A stretch of 64,000 nucleotides of DNA from Planctomycetes bacterium ADurb.Bin069 (lineage in GTDB: Bacteria > Planctomycetota > UBA8108 > UBA8890 > UBA8898). Every line of letters starts with the position of its first letter. The stretch's first letter is position 1. A model generated the notes under the pieces. That model had not been told where the DNA came from, made no database searches, and worked only from the letters and a program-made list of their open reading frames with translations. Positions 7,736-16,874 of this stretch are shown here, one piece after another. The position numbers were made by a program, and so were the translations under genes. Location of the stretch: contig MWEK01000001.1 of assembly GCA_002070955.1 (NCBI GenBank), positions 250,310-314,309 of the forward strand. The letters run 5' to 3'.

Positions 7736-9100
7736 CTACGGCGTTGCGCCCTTCCGCCGCCCGAATCGTTCGGGCAGGTTCGCGTAGTGGCGCGCGGCCT
7801 CCTGCGTGATGAGCCCCTTGTCCAGCAGTTCCTGGATCGAATCGTCCATCAGCCTCATTCCCTGGCGCGCGCCCGTCTGCAGCACCGACGTGAGCTGAAA
7901 CGTCTTGCTCTCCCGGATCATGTTGGCCACCGCCGGCGAAGAGTACATGATCTCGAGGGCCGGCTCGCGTCCTTGGCCGTCGCGCCGCGGGATCAGTTGC
8001 TGCGAGATCACGCCGCGCATGGACTCGGACACCATCGCGCGGATCTGCGGCTGCTCCTTGGGCGGGAAGACATCGATGATCCGGTCGACGGAGCGCACCG
8101 CATTGGTGGTGTGCAACGTTGCCAGAACCAGGTGCCCGGTCTCGGCGGCGGTGATGGCGATCGACACCGTTTCCAGGTCGCGCATCTCGCCGATGACGAT
8201 GACGTCCGGATCCGCGCGCAGCGCCGACCGCAGCGCCGTGGCGAAGCTGTTCGTATGGATCTTGACCTGGCGCTGGTTCACGTTGCACCGGCGGCTTTCG
8301 AAGAGATACTCGATGGGATCCTCGACGATCACGATGTGGTCTTGCCGCTCCTCGTTGATAAGCTGGACCAGGGCGGCCATGGTGGCGGACTTGCCGGAGC
8401 CGGCCGGGCCGGTGATCAAGACGATGCCCTGCGAGTACCGCGTGAAGCGTTTGATGTGGGCGGGAAGATGCAGTTCCTCCACCGTGGGTATCCGCGCCGG
8501 AATCACGCGGAAAACCGCGTCCGTTCCGAGCCGCTCCTTGAAAACGCTGGTCCGGTAGCGGCCGTGGTCCGTCTCCAGGCAGAAGTCCACATCCCAGTGC
8601 TTTTGGAAGATAGCGCGCTCGTAATCCCCGAGAAGGGCATCGATCAGCCGCGCCAGCTCATCGGCCCGGTACGGGGGGTGCTTCAAGTAGACGAGCGCGC
8701 CGTGCAGCCGGACGAAGGGCGGCGCGCCCACCTGGCAGTGCAGGTCGGAGACTCCGCAGGCGCGCACTGCCCTGAGAAGCTCGTGCAGACTCCGGCCGGC
8801 GAGATGCCCGAAATCGCGCTGCGCCATCTCCGCCGTCGTGACGACGGGCACGTCCGGCGCCGGGGACGCCGCGGACGCGGCCGCGGGCGCATCGGCCTGC
8901 TCGTGGTTCTTCCTGCGAACCCGCTGCGCGATGAGCTCGACCTGCTTCTCGCTGAGAATTCCCTTGGCGCGCAGCACCGTGCCCAGATCCTTGCCCTCGC
9001 GCTCGGCGATCGCCATGGATTCCTTGACCTGGGAATCCGAGGCCAGCTTGTTGTGGACGACGATGCGCCCGAACAAGACCTCGTCGCTGCTGAGGGCCAT
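7736..9100 (-). CDS. PilT/PilU-like ATPase with extra N-terminal domain
   Basis: Paralogue of the downstream pilT with about 90 additional N-terminal residues. Residues 1-65 (FGRIVVHNKLASDSQVKESM through GILSEKQVELIAQ) resemble the helical N-domain found on GspE/PilB-type ATPases; an Ala/Pro linker (70-90) follows, then a complete PilT core. Walker A is GPAGSGKSATM (231-241), Walker B is DVIVIGEMRD, the His box is ATLHTTNAVRSVDRIID, and the C-terminal motif is VANMIRESKTFQL. The retraction-type core argues for a PilU-like accessory motor rather than PilB. AAGGAG precedes ATG 9100. The DLHCQVG and HTTN boxes suggest it is active. Confidence 0.87.
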   Translation of the reverse strand: MALSSDEVLFGRIVVHNKLASDSQVKESMAIAEREGKDLGTVLRAKGILSEKQVELIAQRVRRKNHEQADAPAAASAASPAPDVPVVTTAEMAQRDFGHLAGRSLHELLRAVRACGVSDLHCQVGAPPFVRLHGALVYLKHPPYRADELARLIDALLGDYERAIFQKHWDVDFCLETDHGRYRTSVFKERLGTDAVFRVIPARIPTVEELHLPAHIKRFTRYSQGIVLITGPAGSGKSATMAALVQLINEERQDHIVIVEDPIEYLFESRRCNVNQRQVKIHTNSFATALRSALRADPDVIVIGEMRDLETVSIAITAAETGHLVLATLHTTNAVRSVDRIIDVFPPKEQPQIRAMVSESMRGVISQQLIPRRDGQGREPALEIMYSSPAVANMIRESKTFQLTSVLQTGARQGMRLMDDSIQELLDKGLITQEAARHYANLPERFGRRKGATP

Positions 9101-9152
9101 GCCTGGTCTCCTTCTTGCTTCCCGCGCCGGCGCGGCCGCCGCGTTACCGTGG

Positions 9153-9181
9153 ATGATACCACGCGCTCACCGGCCCAGTAA
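9153..9181 (-). promoter_or_regulatory. Promoter of the pilT-waaF transcript
   Basis: Minus strand: TTACTG, 17-nt spacer, TATCAT. It lies about 55 bp upstream of ATG 9100, in the gap after lpxK. Confidence 0.5.
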
Positions 9182-9213
9182 GCGACCCGAACGCCGTCGC
9201 CGCCGCGCGGGCG

Positions 9214-10257
9214 TCACCCGCGCGCCGTCCCCGTGCGCGCTCGGATGAGCGCCCAGAGCGCCGCTTCGCCCTCGAGGATGCGCGTCTCGATGGCCATCAC
9301 CACCCAGGGCATGCGCGTCCAGCGCGGATCGATCTTCGTGGCATCCTTCGCCGTCGTCAGCACGGCCCCGGCGCCGGACTCGGCCGCGTGTTTCTCGATC
9401 GCCGCGGCATCCTTGGCCCGCCACCGATGGTGATCGCCGAGCGCGGCCCGCGCGGCCACGCTCAGCCCCTCCCGCGCCGCCCGGGCCACAAAGGCGCCGG
9501 GGTTGCCGATCCCGCACGCCGCCGCCACCGGACCGGCGGGTCGCGCGCAGGGCAGGCCAGCCAGATCCGTGTACGCCCGCACCGCTTCTCCCGCGCACGC
9601 GACGGCGAGATTAGGAAAACTCGCGCGCACGTACCCCGTCACCCGCGAGAGCACGCCCGCCGGCACGAGGTCGGCGCGCGTCACCACCACGGCGTGCGCC
9701 CGTCCCAGCGCGCGCACGTCCTCGCGCAACATGCCCGCCGGAACGACCTTGTCGTCCTCCGGCGGGCGCGTTGCATCGATCAGCACCAGATCGACATCGC
9801 GGTGGAGCGCCCAGTGCTGGAACCCGTCATCGAGAATGAAGATTCCGGGCGGTTCGGGCTCCGCCAGCGCGGCCGCGGCCCGGCGGCGCCGGTCGCGGCC
9901 CACCAGAACGCGAACCCCGGGAAGCGCCTCCGCGATCTCCCGCGGCTCGTCGCAGCCCCCCCCGCCGCTCCGGTAGCCGCGCGTGAGCACCGCGGGGCGC
10001 AGCCCCTCGGCCGCCAGCCGCCGCGCCAGATAGACGACGAACGGCGTTTTGCCCGTGCCCCCGAGGCTGATATTCCCCACGCTCACCACCGGCCGCGGCA
10101 GCGTCCGCCGCCGCGTCAACGCCCGATCGACGCGCATCCCGAGACGCCACGCCTGCGCCAGCGCCGCTCGGAGCGGCCCGGCGGCGCGAGGCGCGGCTCC
10201 CGGCGGCTCGGCTGCCCGGAGCCGCTCGCCGGAAGGAGCGCGCGCGCCGGTCATCAT
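9214..10257 (-). CDS. lpxK: Tetraacyldisaccharide 4'-kinase
   Basis: Phosphorylates the 4' position of the lipid A disaccharide, the sixth step of the Raetz pathway, at the inner membrane. 347 residues. The family P-loop SVGNISLGGTGKTPFV (59-74) is intact, followed by RPAVLTRGYRSGG and FILDDGFQHWALHRDVDLVLID, the other LpxK hallmarks. The first 30 residues are Ala/Arg/Pro-rich and unlike the family core. Its ATG overlaps the stop of the ADP-ribosylglycohydrolase-like gene by 4 bp (ATGA), which implies translational coupling. kdsA is transcribed divergently from that gene, so Kdo and lipid A genes cluster here. Confidence 0.92.
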   Translation of the reverse strand: MMTGARAPSGERLRAAEPPGAAPRAAGPLRAALAQAWRLGMRVDRALTRRRTLPRPVVSVGNISLGGTGKTPFVVYLARRLAAEGLRPAVLTRGYRSGGGGCDEPREIAEALPGVRVLVGRDRRRRAAAALAEPEPPGIFILDDGFQHWALHRDVDLVLIDATRPPEDDKVVPAGMLREDVRALGRAHAVVVTRADLVPAGVLSRVTGYVRASFPNLAVACAGEAVRAYTDLAGLPCARPAGPVAAACGIGNPGAFVARAAREGLSVAARAALGDHHRWRAKDAAAIEKHAAESGAGAVLTTAKDATKIDPRWTRMPWVVMAIETRILEGEAALWALIRARTGTARG

Positions 10258-11222
10258 GCTCTAGAATGTCCGTTTGCTTCGCGCTCGGCGCCGCACTCCG
10301 CCCGGCCCGCCAAAGCCCATGCGCACCGCCGCGCCGCCGCGCCGTCGCACACGGCCTGGGCCAGGCCGGCGGGAATCGCGGCCTCGCCGCCGAAGGCGCC
10401 GGCCAGCGCGCCGCACACGAATCCCGCGGCGCAGCCGCCTCCGCTCTTCAGCGCGATCAGAAGAGCGCGGCCGCAATCATACGGGCTCTTCACGAAGCTC
10501 ATCAAGCCGGCAAACACCGGCCGCATGGCCGGTGCGCGATTCCCTAAGGGACAGGCCCCGTCGCGCTCCGCCCGAAAAAGGGCATCCGGGATCGCGTCCA
10601 CGCCGGCGGCGACCGTCTCCGAGAACTTCCGCGCCCCGTCTCGCGCCGTGTCGAGGATGGCGCCGAGCACGATCTCCCCGGCGTTCAAGCAGTGGCGGAC
10701 GGCCGCCAGAAAAACGGCGGCGGCCGCAAGAACCTCAGGCGCATCCTGCCCGGTGCAGCGCGCCGCCGCCGCGAGATCGCGGTAAAGGGCTTCTTCATGC
10801 GGAGATCCGCACAGGGCAAGCGGCAGGAGATGGATCGGCGGCTCGGCCTCGGCCCGCGGGGCGCACGAACCGCCGCGCGACCAGGCATCCAGAGCGGCCA
10901 GCAACCCCGCGGGCGGTTCCACAAGGAGCCGATCCCGCGCCGGCGGGAACAGGAAGCGCCCCACCGTTTCGCCGGGAGCCTCGCCGGAGGTATCGGCCAA
11001 CGCCTCGGCTGCCGCCAGCAAGAGCTGGGTGAACGCGGTCGTGCGGCCGGCGGGGTACCTGCCGGAGCGATGGGCGTGGAAGGCCTGCACCGCCTCGCGC
11101 CCGAGCGCCCCCGTGAAAACCGGCGAGAGGCCCTGGAAGGGAAACGCGAGCGCATCTCCCACCGCGGCTCCCAGGAGGGATCCGACCACCTTGTCGGCAC
11201 TTATCGGAAACATAGCGCTCAT
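10254..11222 (-). CDS. ADP-ribosylglycohydrolase-fold protein lacking the metal-binding motifs
   Basis: 322 residues with the DraG/ARH fold signatures at both ends: VVGSLLGAAVGDALAFPFQ near the N-terminus and RALLIALKSGG...CGALAGAFGGEAAIP near the C-terminus. Active members carry a T(D/N)D motif after the first helix and GGDTDT before GALAGA to hold two Mg ions. Here the equivalent segments read RTTAFTQLLL and SGGGCAAGFV, so every metal-binding aspartate appears lost. I infer a catalytically dead or repurposed protein. Start ATG 11222 is chosen; ATG 11213 is an alternative, 9 nt after TATGAT. It is coupled to lpxK by a 4-bp overlap. Confidence 0.78.
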   Translation of the reverse strand: MSAMFPISADKVVGSLLGAAVGDALAFPFQGLSPVFTGALGREAVQAFHAHRSGRYPAGRTTAFTQLLLAAAEALADTSGEAPGETVGRFLFPPARDRLLVEPPAGLLAALDAWSRGGSCAPRAEAEPPIHLLPLALCGSPHEEALYRDLAAAARCTGQDAPEVLAAAAVFLAAVRHCLNAGEIVLGAILDTARDGARKFSETVAAGVDAIPDALFRAERDGACPLGNRAPAMRPVFAGLMSFVKSPYDCGRALLIALKSGGGCAAGFVCGALAGAFGGEAAIPAGLAQAVCDGAAARRCAWALAGRAECGAEREANGHSRA

Positions 11223-11278
11223 ATCATATCGGCTCTCCCCTTCAGATCGGAAGATCGCGGTCCTCCGCTTCAATCGAC

Positions 11279-11308
11279 TTGCGCCGCCCCGGCAAGGGCC
11301 GTTATATT
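11279..11308 (+). promoter_or_regulatory. Putative kdsA promoter
   Basis: TTGCGC, 18-nt spacer, TATATT. Predicted start is near 11315, giving a leader of about 90 nt. Confidence 0.42.
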
Positions 11309-11406
11309 CGAACGCGCGCGGCCTTGCGGCCGGCGCGGATTATCGGCGCGCGCGCCGGCGTTAAAGAGGCCGCTGAGAGGATCGGCGCGCCCCGGGAGTT
11401 CGGCAG

Positions 11407-12246
11407 GTGAAAATCGCAACACGCGTGGTTCGATCGGGGGCGCTGTCCGTGGGCGGCGACGCGCAGCTTCTCCTCATCGCCGGCCCCTGCGTGATCGAGA
11501 ACTGGGAAACACTCTGCGCCGCGGCCGACGGCCTGCGCGCCGCCGCCGACGGTCTCCCCTTCACCCTCGTTTTCAAGGCTTCCTACGACAAGGCCAACCG
11601 CTCTTCTCCGGACTCCTACCGCGGCCCCGGCCTGGAACGAGGCCTGGAAATCCTCGCCCGTCTGCGCGAGCGCAGCGGGCTGCCCATCACGTCGGATGTG
11701 CACACGCCCGAGGAGGCGGCGCGGGCCCGGGAAGTCCTCGACATTATCCAGATTCCGGCCCTGCTCTGCCGCCAAAACGATCTGATCGCCGCGGCGGCGC
11801 AGAGCGGCCGCATCGTCAACGTGAAGAAGGGACAGTTCCTGGCGCCCGCCGAAATGCCGAACCGCCTCCTGGCCGCGCGCGGCCCCGATGGCTCGGCCCG
11901 CGCCATCGCCACGGAACGCGGCACCTTCTTCGGCTATCACAACCTCGTCAACGACTTCAAGGGCGTCGCGGCGATCCGCGCCGCGGGGATCCCCACGATT
12001 TTCGATGCCACCCACAGCGTGCAACTGCCCGGCGGCCGCGGAGCCTCCAGCGGCGGAGAGCGCGAGTACGCGCCCGCGCTGGCCCGCGCGGCGGCCGGGG
12101 CGGGAATCGACGGCTTCTTCTTCGAGGTGCACCCCGACCCGGAAAAAGCCCGCTGCGACGGGCCGAACTGCCTGGCTCTGGGCGGATTGCGAAGGCTGCT
12201 GGAGGAACTGGCGGGAATCGACGCGCTGGTACGGCGCGGTCCATAG
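11407..12246 (+). CDS. kdsA: 3-deoxy-8-phosphooctulonate synthase, metal-dependent type
   Basis: Condenses arabinose-5-phosphate and PEP to Kdo-8-phosphate for the LPS inner core. 279 residues with FKASYDKANRSSPDSYRGPG, DVHTPEEAA, QIPALLCRQNDLI, VNVKKGQFLAP and FDATHSVQLPG, all family signatures. C28 in LLIAGPCVIE matches the metal-ligand cysteine of class II (Aquifex-like) enzymes, where E. coli has asparagine. H and D/E ligands appear retained (FEVHPDPEKA). The start is GTG 11407, the first codon of MKIATRVVRSG, with GGGAG upstream. No kdsB or lpxB is adjacent. Confidence 0.94.
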   Translation: MKIATRVVRSGALSVGGDAQLLLIAGPCVIENWETLCAAADGLRAAADGLPFTLVFKASYDKANRSSPDSYRGPGLERGLEILARLRERSGLPITSDVHTPEEAARAREVLDIIQIPALLCRQNDLIAAAAQSGRIVNVKKGQFLAPAEMPNRLLAARGPDGSARAIATERGTFFGYHNLVNDFKGVAAIRAAGIPTIFDATHSVQLPGGRGASSGGEREYAPALARAAAGAGIDGFFFEVHPDPEKARCDGPNCLALGGLRRLLEELAGIDALVRRGP

Positions 12247-12331
12247 GCCGAAAGCACGCCGGGGGAGGCGGCCGGCGCGGCGCGCGCGGGCCGACAGGCT
12301 CAATCAGGTCCGCCGCGCCCGGTCCCGGCGC

Positions 12332-14605
12332 CTACTTCTTGTTCGGGGCCGCCTTTTCCCGCACCGCCTCGGGTACTTCGGGATCTTTCGCGAGCAGGTC
12401 GTTCACCGCGGCGGCGATGCCGCTCTCGCCGATCTTGCCGAGCCCCCAGGAGGCGGCGCTCGCATCGGCCTTGATAAGGGCCTTGAATCCCGCCGCGATC
12501 TCCGCGGCCTTGCCGCCCGCCACCGCCGCCAGGAACTCCTTCTTGGACTTCACGCGCTCGGCCTGGAGCTTCAGCGTGTCCTTCCCCGCGAAGGCGGCGA
12601 ACTCCGCCGCGCGCTTCGAGGTCTCGAGCTTCTGGATTCCCGCCGCGCACAGGTCGAACTGTTCCAGGGCCTCGAGCGCGGCCAGGTAGACGCGCTCGGT
12701 GCTCCACAGGTTCTCGACTTCCTTCTCCGTGCCGTCCAGCAGGACCGCCTGCCTGAGCTTCGCGATGTCATCGCCGCCCAGAATGTCGACCGCCGACTTG
12801 TAGCGCTTCTGGCGCGCCAGCTCCGAAGCCACGATGCCGGCGTTCGCGACGGAGCCGCGGCACAGGAAAACGACCTTCTGCGTGAGCGCCTCGGAGAACG
12901 CCGCATCGCCGGCCTCCAAGTAGGCGGCATACACCCCGGCCGCTCGCTCCAGCGCGCCGGGCTTCTTCGAGCTGCCGATCAACCACACGGCGTTGACCGC
13001 CGCCTGGACGACATTCGGGCTGAGCTTCGTGCGCTGCGCCATCACGGCGGAGAGATCGGCCAGCAGGTCCTTGTCGCTCAGCTCGCCGAAGGCGTTGATC
13101 ACGAAGACCGCCATGGCGGGATTCTTGTCGAGCGTCTTTTCCAGCAGCTTGCGCAGAAACGTCTTGACGTCATCGACGCGGTTCGTCTGGCCGCCGATCT
13201 TGCCGAGCGTGCGCACCAGCACCTGGCGGAAGGCCTCGGCATCCGCGCCCGGCCGGTTTTCCTCCTGCGCGTACAGGTCGAACAGCGCGTCGACGAGCCC
13301 GTGGGTGAGATCGACATCCAGGCCGTCGGCAATGAACCCGATCTTGCCGAGGGCCGACAACGCCGCGGCCAGGACGTCGAGCCCCGCCTCGTCCATGCCC
13401 TTCAGCACGATGCGGCAGATCGGCGCGCGGAGCGCCTCCATGCCGAGTTCTCCCGCGGCCTTCAGGGCGCCGATTCGAAAGGCGCGCTCTTGCGCTCCCT
13501 TGGCGACCGCGTCGCTCAGGAACTTCGCCACGGCCTGGTCGCCCGCGGCGACCGGCCGCAGCGTCTCGAGGACCCGCAGGGCCTCCATGCGCACCGCGAG
13601 GGGTTCGTAGCGAGGGGCCGCGCCCGCCCCGAACACGTCCAGCAGCACGGGGATCTGCGCCTCCAGGAGCGCTTTCTTCTTCGGATCCGGACCGGCCTTG
13701 GCCGCCAGCGCCGCCAGCTCGCGGCACGCCCGTTCGCGCACCGCGGCCCACGGCGAATCGATTCCGCGCCGGGCGAACTGCCAGTGGGCCGCGACCGACG
13801 CCTCATCGCCCGCCGAGTTCCGCAGCGCTTGGCAGCATTCGTCCCACAGCGCAAGGACCTCCTCGATGATGCGCGTTCTCAAGAAATGCGTCTCGCGCAG
13901 CGCCGGCATCGCGCCGCGGTTTTCGCGCCAGTACTTGTCCCACGCTTCCGCGCCCGCCGCGCGGTGGTGCAGGTAGTCGGCGAGCACCCAGTGGTGCGCG
14001 GCGGCGTCGCGGCCGGACTTCTCGCGCCCCGCCAGCCCCTCGATCAGACAATCGACCGTCCTGGCCGGATCCCGCGCCCACAGGATATAGCTCGCGTCCT
14101 CGACCTGCGTTCGGGACGCCTCGGTTCCCGTGAGCAGTTTCTCGAGCTGCGCCGTGAACTCGTTCGGCGAGGAGGACACCGCGGCAAGCAGGCCGTCGCG
14201 CAGCACGGTTCTGAACTTCTCCGTGTCGGTTCCCAGCCACGGGAATAACATGCGGACGCCGTCCAGATAGACGCTGCCGCCCGGAACGATGCTCGTCAGG
14301 GCCTTCACGACGGCCATGCGCAACTGCGCCGGCTGCTCCGGGCCCGCCCAGGCCACCAGCAGGCGGTGGAAGGGGTTTTCCTCGGGCTTGCACTTCTTCT
14401 CGGCGGCGTACTTGACGGCGTTGTCAATGCAGGCCTGCAAGAGGAGGAGGTACCGGTCCGGCTGCGCTTTCTGGATCTCGGCTTGAAGCTCGGCCGCCAG
14501 GTCGGCATGGTTGGACTCCGCCTGCGCCGCGACGCCCGCCGCGACCGCGCACGCAATAGCCATTATGAGCACTCTGAAGGCAGCCGCCACGCGAGGTCGA
14601 TCCAT
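12332..14605 (-). CDS. Exported HEAT-repeat protein (757 aa)
   Basis: Function unknown. The N-terminus MDRPRVAAAFRVLIMAIACAVAA is a signal peptide ending near AQA-ES. The remainder is alpha-helical with repeated HEAT-like units such as VRMEALRVLETLRPV, FRIGALKAAGELGM, LDVLAAALSALGKIGF and PAMAVFVINAFGELSD. The C-terminus has a long Ala/Lys helical stretch. HEAT solenoids are generally scaffolds. The open frame extends to 14917, but ATG 14605 is preceded by GGAAGAG and starts the signal peptide. It is convergent with kdsA and divergent from aroB. Confidence 0.78.
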   Translation of the reverse strand: MDRPRVAAAFRVLIMAIACAVAAGVAAQAESNHADLAAELQAEIQKAQPDRYLLLLQACIDNAVKYAAEKKCKPEENPFHRLLVAWAGPEQPAQLRMAVVKALTSIVPGGSVYLDGVRMLFPWLGTDTEKFRTVLRDGLLAAVSSSPNEFTAQLEKLLTGTEASRTQVEDASYILWARDPARTVDCLIEGLAGREKSGRDAAAHHWVLADYLHHRAAGAEAWDKYWRENRGAMPALRETHFLRTRIIEEVLALWDECCQALRNSAGDEASVAAHWQFARRGIDSPWAAVRERACRELAALAAKAGPDPKKKALLEAQIPVLLDVFGAGAAPRYEPLAVRMEALRVLETLRPVAAGDQAVAKFLSDAVAKGAQERAFRIGALKAAGELGMEALRAPICRIVLKGMDEAGLDVLAAALSALGKIGFIADGLDVDLTHGLVDALFDLYAQEENRPGADAEAFRQVLVRTLGKIGGQTNRVDDVKTFLRKLLEKTLDKNPAMAVFVINAFGELSDKDLLADLSAVMAQRTKLSPNVVQAAVNAVWLIGSSKKPGALERAAGVYAAYLEAGDAAFSEALTQKVVFLCRGSVANAGIVASELARQKRYKSAVDILGGDDIAKLRQAVLLDGTEKEVENLWSTERVYLAALEALEQFDLCAAGIQKLETSKRAAEFAAFAGKDTLKLQAERVKSKKEFLAAVAGGKAAEIAAGFKALIKADASAASWGLGKIGESGIAAAVNDLLAKDPEVPEAVREKAAPNKK

Positions 14606-14671
14606 GTTCGCCGCTCTTCCGCGCTCTGCCGCGGCGGACCGGCGCGAGTTCCGGAAACCTTGTCCGTTGAG

Positions 14672-14699
14672 AGTATAGCACGCGCCTTGAACGCCGCAA
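14672..14699 (-). promoter_or_regulatory. Promoter of the HEAT-repeat gene
   Basis: Minus strand: TTGCGG, 16-nt spacer, TATACT. Predicted leader is about 60 nt. Confidence 0.55.
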
Positions 14700-14770
14700 C
14701 AAACCCGCGCGGAAACGGCTCTCGCAATGCGCCGCCTCCCGCGGACCGTTTCCCGCCGGCCCCGGCGCGC

Positions 14771-14799
14771 TTTCTTCCCGGCGCCGCCCTTGGTATGCT
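14771..14799 (+). promoter_or_regulatory. Putative aroB promoter
   Basis: TTTCTT, 17-nt spacer, TATGCT. The leader of about 20 nt contains the GGAG Shine-Dalgarno. Confidence 0.42.
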
Positions 14800-14825
14800 T
14801 TCGGCAGGAGCGGAGGCTCGACCCC

Positions 14826-15926
14826 ATGCAGGAACTGACGCTCGCCTTCCCGCGCGGACCCGTCACGACCAAGGTTTTCTCCGGCGCCGGCATGTTCGTC
14901 CGGGCCGCCGGTTTCATCGCCGCGACCTGGCCGGGGCGCAGGGTAGCTGCGATCGCCGACGCCGCCGTCGCGGCGCTCTACGGGGCTGATCTCATCCGCG
15001 CCTGCGAAGCCGGCGGCTTGAGCGCGCGGCTCTTCACGTTCCCGCCGGGAGAGGCTTCCAAATGCCGCGCCTGGAAAGAACGCATCGAGGATGAGATGTT
15101 CGCCGCCGGATTCGGCCGCGACAGCGTGGTCGCGGCCCTCGGCGGAGGCGTCACCGGCGACCTTGCCGGCTTCATCGCCGCCACCTTCTGCCGCGGAGTC
15201 CCGTACGTGCAGATTCCCACGACGGTTCTCGCCATGGCGGATTCCTCCATCGGCGGCAAGACCGGCCTGGACGTGCCCGCCGGCAAGAACCTGATCGGCG
15301 CCTTTCACCAGCCCGGCGCCGTGTTCATGGATCCCGGCCTGCTGGCGAGCCTGCCGCTCCGGGAGGTCCGCGCCGGCCTGGTCGAGGTCGTGAAGCACGC
15401 CTTGATCCGGAGCCGCGAGCTCTTCACCGAGATCGGGGACGGACTGCCCGCCCTCCTGGCTCCGGACGCCCGCCCGGACGCGTTCGGGCGGCTGCTCCTG
15501 CGGAGCTGCGCCATCAAGGCCGAAATCGTGGCGGCGGACGAAACCGAAGGCGGTCTGCGGCGGATTCTCAACTTCGGACATACGGCGGGCCACGCGCTCG
15601 AGGCGCTCTCGGGCTGGGAGCTCCTTCACGGCGAGGCCGTGGCGCTGGGCATCCGCGCGGCCCTCGACCTGAGCGTCGAATGCGCCGGCTTGGCCCCCGG
15701 CGAGGCCGCCGCCGCCGCCGCGCTGCTTGACGCCCTCGGCCTGCCGTCTCGGCACGATTTCCACATTCCGGCCGCCGCGGACCTGATGCGCGCCGACAAG
15801 AAGGCGCGCGGCGGCCGGGTGCTTTTCGTGCTCTTGGAAGCCATCGGCCGCGCCGGGGAGCGCATCGCACCGGTTCCCGATGACGCCCTCCGCCGCGCTC
15901 TCGCCGCCATCGGCGGCCGCTGCTGA
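14826..15926 (+). CDS. aroB: 3-dehydroquinate synthase
   Basis: Second step of the shikimate pathway: NAD-dependent cyclisation of DAHP to 3-dehydroquinate in the cytoplasm. 366 residues. LGGGVTGDLAGFIAATFCRG (105-124) is the nucleotide loop; PTTVLAMADSSIGGKTG and KNLIGAFHQP are substrate and metal-site motifs. The zinc ligands are in LNFGHTAGHALE and the histidine of LLHGEAVALG. The frame is open from 14727, but homology starts at MQELTLAFPRG, and GGAGG lies about 10 nt upstream of ATG 14826. No other aro gene is adjacent. Confidence 0.95.
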   Translation: MQELTLAFPRGPVTTKVFSGAGMFVRAAGFIAATWPGRRVAAIADAAVAALYGADLIRACEAGGLSARLFTFPPGEASKCRAWKERIEDEMFAAGFGRDSVVAALGGGVTGDLAGFIAATFCRGVPYVQIPTTVLAMADSSIGGKTGLDVPAGKNLIGAFHQPGAVFMDPGLLASLPLREVRAGLVEVVKHALIRSRELFTEIGDGLPALLAPDARPDAFGRLLLRSCAIKAEIVAADETEGGLRRILNFGHTAGHALEALSGWELLHGEAVALGIRAALDLSVECAGLAPGEAAAAAALLDALGLPSRHDFHIPAAADLMRADKKARGGRVLFVLLEAIGRAGERIAPVPDDALRRALAAIGGRC

Positions 15927-16052
15927 CACGCCAGTAGACAAAGCCTTCCGCCGCCCTTACCATCGGTTTTGGAGGCCTTCCATGGGGACGCGGGAGACGC
16001 GGCGCGGCCGGGGGGACGAGCGTGTCGCGCCGCAGAAAAGGCCGAGGTTGCC

Positions 16053-16793
16053 ATGAAACACTGCTGGCTTGCGGTTTTGTTCCTGCTGGGAGCGCCGGCG
16101 TGCGCCACCGCCGCCGACGGAACAATCACGGCGACGCACGCCGTGACGCTGGACAACGGCGCGATCATTCGCGGCACGCTGATCGCCGAAGATTCGGCGC
16201 GCATCGTGCTTGCCATCGGAAACCTCGGGAAGGTCGCGTTGACGCGGGACCGCATCGCCGGAATCCGCGCCGAGGAGGCGGTCATCGCTCTGCCCGCCCC
16301 ACGCGCCGTCGAACCGGCCGAAGCGGAGCCGCGGGCTCCCGAGCGCCCCGCCCCGCCGGCGCCCGCCGTCCGCGAGGCGGCCCCGAGTCTCACCCCTCCG
16401 CCCGTGCCCGAGGAACTGCGCGCGACCATCGACTTCTGGCTCTATCACCTCGGCCGCATGAGGCACAAGTACCGGATTCAAGCCGAACGTCACCTGAAGG
16501 CGCTCGGCCCGGCGGTGGTGGGTCCCGTACTCCCCTACACGCAGCGGCCCGAGTGGCTCATCCGCTGCGCCGCGCTCAGGATCATCGCCGAGACGCGCCA
16601 CCCCTCCGCCGTCCAGGCTCTCTGGAAGGCGCTCGGTGACGAGGAGATCAACGTGAGACTGGTCGCCCGCGACGGCCTGGTCAAGGTGACGGGCCTGGAC
16701 ATCCACTTCAACCCGGACGGCACCGTCCGTTCGCGCGCCTACTGGATCGAGCGCTGGCGGGAGGCGCTTGCGGAGGCCCGCCTCCTGCCGTAA
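16053..16793 (+). CDS. Exported HEAT-type protein of unknown function (246 aa)
   Basis: The signal peptide MKHCWLAVLFLLGAPACATAA is followed by a short beta domain (residues 24-70; TLDNGAIIRGTLIAEDSARI, then VALTRDRIAGIRAEE) that resembles small SH3/LSm-like export domains. A Pro/Glu/Ala linker (80-120) follows, then a helical HEAT-like domain whose clearest repeat is RCAALRIIAETRHPSAVQALWKAL. ATG 16053 is preceded by GAGG. It lies 81 bp upstream of the Ser/Thr kinase gene, which has its own promoter. No enzymatic motif is visible. Confidence 0.72.
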   Translation: MKHCWLAVLFLLGAPACATAADGTITATHAVTLDNGAIIRGTLIAEDSARIVLAIGNLGKVALTRDRIAGIRAEEAVIALPAPRAVEPAEAEPRAPERPAPPAPAVREAAPSLTPPPVPEELRATIDFWLYHLGRMRHKYRIQAERHLKALGPAVVGPVLPYTQRPEWLIRCAALRIIAETRHPSAVQALWKALGDEEINVRLVARDGLVKVTGLDIHFNPDGTVRSRAYWIERWREALAEARLLP

Positions 16794-16818
16794 CCCCGCC
16801 TTCGCCCGCTGCGCGCCT

Positions 16819-16847
16819 CTGGCATTCTCTCGATAAAAGCGTACCAT
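16819..16847 (+). promoter_or_regulatory. Promoter of the Ser/Thr kinase gene
   Basis: CTGGCA, 17-nt spacer, TACCAT. The start codon is 27 bp beyond the -10 box. Confidence 0.4.
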
Positions 16848-16874
16848 TCTCTTGGGGATGGCGCCTGGAGAACC

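Noticed and set aside
11888..14248. Long plus-strand open frame (786 codons)
   Set aside because: Overlaps kdsA and the HEAT-repeat gene in other frames; low-complexity composition and no motif.
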